Below are positions 19,306 to 24,771 of a stretch of 24,771 nucleotides of DNA, in pieces (position 1 is the stretch's first letter; every line of letters starts with the position of its first letter). Location: the NCBI RefSeq assembly GCF_001949145.1, contig NW_019091365.1, positions 513,380 through 538,150 of the forward strand, read 5' to 3'. The notes under the pieces were generated by a model. That model searched no databases and was not told the DNA's origin. It saw nothing but the letters and a program-made list of their open reading frames with translations. The translations under genes and the position numbers were made by a program. The DNA comes from Acanthaster planci (taxonomy: Eukaryota; Echinodermata; Asteroidea; Valvatida; Acanthasteridae).

Positions 19306-21270
19306 GTGTTGATTTTGCTGTGGGGGAAATGCATGAAGTGATTGAAACTGATTTTTCGCTAGGGCAAGTTTTATTGTGTAGGTTTAACATGAATGCCTTC
19401 TGTATTTCTCAGGTTTCCTGTTTAAATTTTGAAGTTGCGCCGTTTCTTGTGGCTCAATATTACGCAACGCTGCTGATTTTTTAATTTTTTTTTAGTACAT
19501 ATTAGGGTACACTGAGTGACTACAAAATTGTTCATTATGAGCAAGTTTAATAACACGCAAGAGTGTTGAGGAATCCTTTGGTTTTAGGAATAGTTAAACT
19601 TTATATGCTAATGTAGCACTGGATGTGAACGTTCAGTTTTGTAGACTTTATATGCAATCCTCTAGTTGCATTTTAGTTACTTTTTATTACAATTTATGCA
19701 ATATAGAATAGGAAAAATTATGTTTAGATTGTGACTGCATACATGTAGTGGCTTTTTTTTGGCAAAATGTGGTCAGTGTTTGCAGTAGCGGTACTGTCTG
19801 TGTAACAGTAAGCCTAAAATAATGTGAAAGCTTTGAAAATTGTTGCTTGTATGTTTGTAAGGTGTTTGACATCCATGTAAACAGCGTCTTGACTGATGTT
19901 CCCGTGTTTGTAGAATATAATGCGTATATTTATGATCTTTCTGTATGTGCCATAGCCAGTGTGTTACTTGATGGTTACTTGAAGGATGGAGTTTTGTGTC
20001 TGCACGGTAGCCATCAAGAGCATAGTTATTCCATGTAGCTGATGTAGTTTATTGACCTCCAATTCGTGATCAGGTCCCCACTCAAGGCCATTTTGTGGGG
20101 GTAAATATTTTAGTTTCGATTACAAAGAGCGCACTGAGATTACAGCTATTGTTGTATCACTTGCAGCTTGTGTGTCTTGATAATAATAGGCATTAGATGC
20201 GTGAAAAAGTTTGACTGCTTCCTAGAGAGCGAGTTGCATTGTGTAAGATTCTTCTCCGAAGTGGCTCTGGTGACTTGTGCCTCATTTTCGTTGGGTTGGC
20301 TCCCGATTTATTGTTGGGCATCTGAGCTGGAGCAATGAATAGACGGGTAGTTTTTTTTCCCAAGGAAACTTTCACAACTTAAGTGGCCTTTTGTAAACAC
20401 AAAACCCTGACTGATGTTAATAATCAAGTTGGAATCGCAAGACCTTTATAAACAATGTTATTAGAAGGCGCAGGTGACCATGAATTGACAGGAAACTGTT
20501 GAGAAAAGCCATAGCTAACAACGATTTTATGTACGTTGTCCTAAAAGTAACCTTGCATTGGATGACACTGCTTGGTAGAGTCTATTGACCTCTTTTGTGA
20601 CATAAAAAGAAAATACTGATAAGATTTAGTTAAGTTTTGTATTTCGGCAACTATTGTAAGTAACAAGAGAGCATGAATTGTAGTTTATGTATAGTCGGGT
20701 AGACAACTTAATGGCAGCATAGAATGTCCTATGATACACGTTAAAATTGTTAAAGTGGGACAAAAACGTATATAGCTGGTTGAGTTTGCCATGGAATTTG
20801 TTCCATTTTCTCTCCACAAATATGCGTAGTGTTATTGCGGAAAGCATTGTCCCAGTTTAACTTAAATCTCATACTGTGCAATGATGTAAAACTTTTGTTG
20901 CCAGGGAAAATAAGTTTTCTCCCTCCCAATCGTTCAAGAACTCTTAATTTTGTAGTTTTGGGTTTCACTACGTACTGTAGAACTTTCTAAAAGCAATAAG
21001 TTGGTTTTTCTAAGCATTTAAAAATGTGTACAACCGTCTTCAAAATACATCATAATTTTTAAGCTAATCTGTGTGCATTTGATGTATTTGGTGGTGTTTA
21101 ATTTTTGATTCATTTTCACTTGACATCATATCTTGCTTCAGAAAAGTGAGGCTGTAGTTGGTGGATACGATTGCGGTGTGTTGTCGTTCAAATTTGAGTT
21201 GTCTTTGTGAAAACTAGTCTTACTGGGCCTGATGTGGTAGAAAACGTAATAAACTTGCTTGTATATTGCA
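19306..21270 (+). other. AT-rich non-coding sequence, probable distal Piezo 3' UTR
   Basis: Uniformly T/A-rich with no coding frame or recognised repeat, ending at a canonical polyadenylation signal. The texture suits a long 3' UTR but could equally be intergenic. Confidence 0.4.
21248..21253 (+). terminator. Candidate polyadenylation signal for Piezo
   Basis: AATAAA on the + strand, followed 18-20 nt later by an A run (ATCAAAAATG) suitable for cleavage and then a G/T-containing stretch. It is the only canonical AATAAA I noticed between the Piezo stop and the nibrin 3' end. Confidence 0.45.
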
Positions 21271-22704
21271 TCAAAAATGCAGTGACTGCAATGTTCAGTT
21301 GGAAGTCCATCTCAACCCTGACCTATCATGTATTACAAAATATGATCACGAAGGAAAGGATTTCATGAAAACAACCTATTCAATTTCTCAAAATGTAGAA
21401 AAATTCCCCCAGACAGAGGGTGAGATCTCAAATTATCCACACTCCCCAAGAAGAATCAACAGCATTATACAATGTTCTTTGTGTGCCAAAATATACAGTG
21501 AACTTGAAATAATGTTTTGGGGCTCTGAATTGGAAGCAATATATATACGGTCTACAGTAAACCCAATAGCCTGTCAAATTTCCATCAGAGTAAAACAAGC
21601 TTGAAAGATTAACATCCGACAATTTGTTTTGCCCCAACTTGTCAAAAATATTCACCAAAGAGGTGAATTTTGAAGAAAACTATCGGTTAACCTTTCCAAA
21701 AATGTCAAAACTGACGCTATTAAACAAAATTTAGCAACCCTAAAAATGCATTACTGTATTTTTTTCTGCCTCTTTAGAAAGAGGTTTAATTGACTCTTTT
21801 TAATATTCCAATATTGCATAAGATTTTGACCAACCTTTGACAGGACAGTGCACCCTCTTGAGTTTGTGTAGGGAGCCAATACCCTTTCAGAGAGGTCTGA
21901 GGCTCCCTAGCTGATTGCTTTTGGGGCCGGAATCCCTAGCTGGTGCTTTGTGAGCCTTGGGGTCCACTAGGTCATAACTCCGTCACCAAGGGTTAATTGT
22001 GTGTTTGTACTCGCAATTCCTGTGATCTGGAGTTACGGTGTTTCGGCACTGACGGCAGTGCAGCCATGTTGGAGGTAAGGCAAGCTGAGCTTCACTGGCA
22101 GGGAATCTACACAGCAAAACAGGATCACATACAATTGACTATTCTGGTACTAAAGTTGATCTGAACTCCTTTATGCTATTGGTTCAGCAGCATGAGGTAC
22201 CATCTGGTTATTCTTTATGTTCATTGGCTGAAAGGTTTCAGACATTGCCATGTTATCACATCCTCTGCCATTCCAAAGCCCACCAATCAGACAAACCATC
22301 AAGTCCCGCCTTAAAGCCACCCCCAACCCTCCAAACCCCTCCCCCATGTAGTGTGAAATCCCAAGAGCTCAGTCCTGGCCTCGGAGACGGAGCATCCTCG
22401 CTTCACACATGATGATGTCTGCTCCAGGAAAAACACCAATGAGACGGCCCTTTGCCAAGGGTGCATGATACAGAGCATGGCTGGGACAAAGGTGGTGGCC
22501 ATCTTGGTTGCTAAGGAAGAGGGCAGAGGTCAAACCTTTTACTCAGTCATCACGAACCTTTCAACTAACCGTGTGCTTGTCTGGGTTTGGCACTACCTCT
22601 TGTGTACTTCAACTTTTGATATCCGTAAACTTGGAAATGTCATTCCAACAAAATCTGACATAAATTTCAGGTTATTCATACCTTGACTGGTTGCATGTCG
22701 GTTA
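21271..22704. other. Interval between convergent gene ends (nibrin 3' UTR and intergenic)
   Basis: No exon is recognised on either strand. Minus-strand ATTAAA motifs (+ strand TTTAAT at 21784-21789 and again near 21797) are candidate weak polyadenylation signals for nibrin. Two CCCTAGCTG blocks near 21905 and 21942 are a minor local repeat. Confidence 0.45.
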
Positions 22705-22785
22705 CTAGCGGCGCCGTTTGGGCTTAGGATCCCAGTCAAACAGCTGATCGGCAAGGTTCCTTTCTTTATGTCGTTTGTGTAATGT
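22705..22785 (-). CDS. NBN: Nibrin terminal exon (ATM-binding C-terminus)
   Basis: 27 codons including the TAG stop (+ strand CTA at 22705-22707), acceptor TAAATAG on the minus strand. It encodes TLHKRHKERNLADQLFDWDP then KPKRRR. The last residues correspond to the ATM-recruiting FxF/Y motif and basic tail. Here the aromatic pair is F-D-W rather than F-R-Y. Confidence 0.94.
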   Translation of the reverse strand, partial: TLHKRHKERNLADQLFDWDPKPKRRR

Positions 22786-24295
22786 CTATTTACGGAACAA
22801 AAGACAAAGGAAGCTGAGAAAAAATTCATTTGTACAGAAAATGGCAGTACAAATCAGAAACTTCAGCTAGGCAAACAGGCAAATGGAACTGAATTCCACA
22901 AAATTTGTCTTAAGTTCTCACTCACCGGTTCTTCTCAGAACCACCACTCTTTCACTCATTTTGTTAATTTACATGTAGTTTGCTAAGGTTGGTGAGTCAA
23001 GAGTGGTTCTGGTAAAACCTGTGACTTAATTTGTCGGGTTGGGTCACATATGGCCTTCCAATGGAGGGGTTCTTGAAACATAGCACCCCACTACAAGAAG
23101 TACTGGAAAATCTGCCTACAGTAATGAAGACCCTCTGAGAATTAATACCAGTCTCACACAAGCATTTCTGAAGAGCATGTCCCACATACTTCCATTTTTC
23201 CCCGTGAATACTGCCCACGATGCAATTCTTACACTCTCTCACCTGTCGCTCCTGTTCCATCATTTCCTCCGCTTCCCGGATGTGTCCGACGCCACGATGC
23301 TCCAAGTCCGAGCCACCGATGATGCGAGGCATGCTGTGCTGGCCTGCATAGCTTGCCTTCAGGAAACAAAAATAGTAAAACACAAACCGCAGTAGTCATC
23401 AAACTCTGGTGAGATCCTCACATCAGGTTGGGTACTCCTGTCGTGAAACAACCAGGCTACAAGTCCTAGTCCTGCCACAGCACTGGGATTGGTGAAGCAT
23501 TATGTGTGAATGTATTCTAACCCAGCAAACTGCATAGAACATTCAACATAATAGGTGTGCCAGTGAACATCCCAAAAGAGGGCTAATCCATTCAGAAAAT
23601 AGGGGAGTGTAGTGTTGTATTCCATTCACCACAAGTCCGGCCACAAGTCCCTTCACAAGGCTAGCCATAAGTTACTGGGAGAACAATGACAAAAGAATGC
23701 TTTTGTCACAGCTCATTTGAATGGCTTGTGAATTGGCTAAAGACTGAATGACTTGGAATGGAATTGTGATGGACTTACAGGGACTTGTGATGGACTCAAA
23801 GACAACACTGGGTGTGTGGGCTTGACCACCATGAAACAACTGGTCATGTGCTCTGATGATTTCACTCATTTCCAGAAAAGTGTAAATAGATACATCTGTA
23901 ACTGGCTCACTTGGACGATCAAAATTTCAAATGACTGATGTAGGGCACATGTTTTTTAATCCTTTGGTAGTCCATTGGGTGTGAAAAAACATTATCCAAC
24001 GTCACAGACATCAACAACTGTCATATGTAAGGTTTTGTTCAAGAGCTGTGAGCAATCCAACCCCAAACTCCTACCCTTCCTCTGAGGAACCTGCGATGTC
24101 CAGTGAGTCTCTCACCTTTCGGAACTTTTTGAAGTTGTTGACTCCCTTCTTTCCGACTGCGGAATGAGTTCCATTCACTGCTAGTCTTCTGACAGCCAGG
24201 GTGACCCTCTCGACCACGGCAACGTTGCAGGGCAAAGTAGGATCTTGAGGACTTGCTGGCTCTGACTGATTATTTGAATCAAAATGGGTTGATAA
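22705..24295 (-). CDS. NBN: Nibrin (NBS1), C-terminal part (spliced, 5' incomplete)
   Basis: Three minus-strand exons, all phase 0, encode the last 124 residues of nibrin (human about 754 aa). Nibrin is the nuclear regulatory subunit of the MRE11-RAD50-NBS1 complex: it binds MRE11 and recruits ATM at DNA double-strand breaks. The assignment rests on GVNNFKKFRK joined to PRIIGGSDL, the conserved MRE11-interaction region (human NFKKFKK...PHIIGGSDL), and on a C-terminal LADQLFDWDPKPKRRR matching human LADDLFRYNP...KRRR. The FHA and BRCT domains would lie beyond the right edge. The gene converges on Piezo. Confidence 0.95.
22786..23242 (-). other. Nibrin intron
   Basis: 457 bp between the last two nibrin exons. 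TACATGTA at 22970. No other feature. Confidence 0.8.
23243..23356 (-). CDS. NBN: Nibrin exon, IIGGSDL MRE11-binding segment
   Basis: 38 codons, minus-strand acceptor TTTCCTGAAG and donor CGACAG|GTGAGA, phase 0 at both ends. It encodes ASYAGQHSMPRIIGGSDLEH and ends in REAEEMMEQERQ. IIGGSDL is the most conserved C-terminal nibrin motif; the Glu-rich helix after it matches the human ELEEWLRQEME region. Confidence 0.96.
23357..24115 (-). other. Nibrin intron
   Basis: 759 bp. No repeat recognised beyond near-duplicate phrases such as ACAAGTCC and TGTGATGGACT around 23632-23800. Confidence 0.75.
24116..24295 (-). CDS. NBN: Nibrin exon ending in NFKKFRK
   Basis: 60 codons, minus-strand acceptor AATCTTGCAG and donor CGAAAG|GTGAGA, phase 0. 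It starts LSTHFDSNNQSEPASPQDP, continues NVAVVERVTLAVRR, and ends GKKGVNNFKKFRK. The NFKKF(K/R)K motif is part of the MRE11-binding surface. The preceding strand-like segment is equivalent to the LL.EFRSL region of human nibrin. Confidence 0.94.
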
Positions 24296-24537
24296 CTGCA
24301 AGATTCACAAATCTTGCTCGTATACATGTAATTTCAATTTATACCCATCAAACCCTTCAATGAAGGCCATTTGTCAAGCACTTCTGAAAAATGGAGACAT
24401 CTTTAAGGTCAAGTGATGCTCCTTCAAGGTCACCTTTGGCAGTCAAAAGTCAATCTTATGAGCTTCAACCCATAAGCAAAATTTTGATAACCCGCTTTTT
24501 GTCAAATAGTGGTACATCTCTTTCACTGGCAATGTAT

Positions 24538-24570
24538 TGTTGCAGTCGAGTACTTTTCGAGTACCAAGTT
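24538..24570. mobile_element. Truncated end of a hAT-like element
   Basis: TGTTGCAGTCGAGTACTTTT then CGAGTACCAAGTTCT. This closely matches the left end of the 18481-19305 element with a short internal gap and the outer CAG missing. No partner end within the window. Confidence 0.6.
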
Positions 24571-24701
24571 CTCTGCCAAATATTGAACCAGTTAGGAGGG
24601 ATCAAAGCTGAAGTAGATGGACATTTGATGGTGCATACACAAAGGTGAGATTACAAAGTAAACTGATGACTTCAGACTATCACTGTTTGACCACTTCCTG
24701 C

Positions 24702-24762
24702 CGGGGACTCCGGAATCGGAGACGTATGGTTTATATGGGTGGCCGGGGTCTCCGAACTCGGA
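24702..24762. repeat. Direct repeat of a CCGGGG(A/T)CTCCG motif
   Basis: CCGGGGACTCCGGAATCGGA and CCGGGGTCTCCGAACTCGGA, about 41 bp apart, 16 of 20 identical. They are GC-rich in contrast to the surrounding intron. The pattern may continue beyond the window. Confidence 0.6.
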
Positions 24763-24771
24763 CAAAGGAAG

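Larger units (their letters stand above)
24296..24771 (-). other. Nibrin intron reaching the window edge
   Basis: No further nibrin exon recognised. It contains a truncated hAT-like end (24538-24570), a TACATGTA (24323) and a G/C-rich direct repeat at the very end. Confidence 0.6.

Noticed and set aside
21266-21604. 112-codon + strand ORF with several Cys
   Set aside because: Codon use and composition are like the surrounding AT-rich spacer. It has no recognised domain and starts just after the candidate Piezo polyadenylation site.
22173-22412. Pro-rich + strand ORF between the two genes
   Set aside because: No splice context or similarity; the CCACCCCCAACCCTCC stretch is a local C-rich run.
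1-24771. tRNA, rRNA, CRISPR array, bacterial operon or viral genome
   Set aside because: No cloverleaf with A/B boxes, no rRNA core sequence, no regularly spaced identical repeats, and the gene structure is that of an intron-rich animal genome.

Overview
The window is animal nuclear DNA: GC-rich, intron-interrupted coding exons with GT/AG splice sites and pyrimidine tracts, set in AT-rich introns with decayed transposons. Two convergent genes are supported. On the + strand, exons from about 850 to 16803 encode the C-terminal ~980-1000 residues of a Piezo mechanosensitive cation channel. On the - strand, exons at 24295-24116, 23356-23243 and 22785-22705 encode the last 124 residues of nibrin (NBN/NBS1), a subunit of the MRE11-RAD50-NBS1 DNA-repair complex. 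Both genes are cut off at their 5' ends by the window edges. Both proteins look closer to vertebrate homologues (recalled from memory) than to distant ones. Together with CR1/L2-like LINE debris, TTAA-flanked MITEs and repeated TACATGTA palindromes, this suggests an invertebrate metazoan, plausibly a marine deuterostome such as a lancelet, hemichordate or echinoderm. The sequence alone does not fix the species.

Layout. 1-849: mostly intron, with one doubtful exon at the left edge. 850-8286: the charged cytoplasmic linkers and the penultimate transmembrane unit of Piezo, with two TTAA-bounded MITEs in introns. 8521-10405: the last transmembrane unit. 11035-12041: the anchor with its PFEW motif and the outer pore helix. 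12526-15945: the extracellular cap. 16551-16803: the inner pore helix and intracellular C-terminus. The exon phases agree at every junction from 850 to the stop codon, and the total (2993 nt plus one borrowed base) is exactly 998 codons including the stop.

The 14110-15770 intron carries a broken non-LTR retrotransposon. 16804 to about 21270 is the Piezo 3' UTR or intergenic sequence; it holds an 825-bp hAT-like non-autonomous element packed with GAGTAC motifs, and a canonical AATAAA at 21248. From about 21270 to 22704 lies the space between the two gene ends.

The least expected structure is in the Piezo intron after the outer-helix exon (12042-12525). The 3' half of that exon, together with its splice donor, has been tandemly copied about three and a half times. 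Each full copy has a stop codon at the equivalent place and a T-to-C change in the donor GT. I see no complete unknown multi-gene system here; the novelty lies in gene structure and repeats. The Piezo channel and nibrin are not functionally linked; their adjacency is positional.
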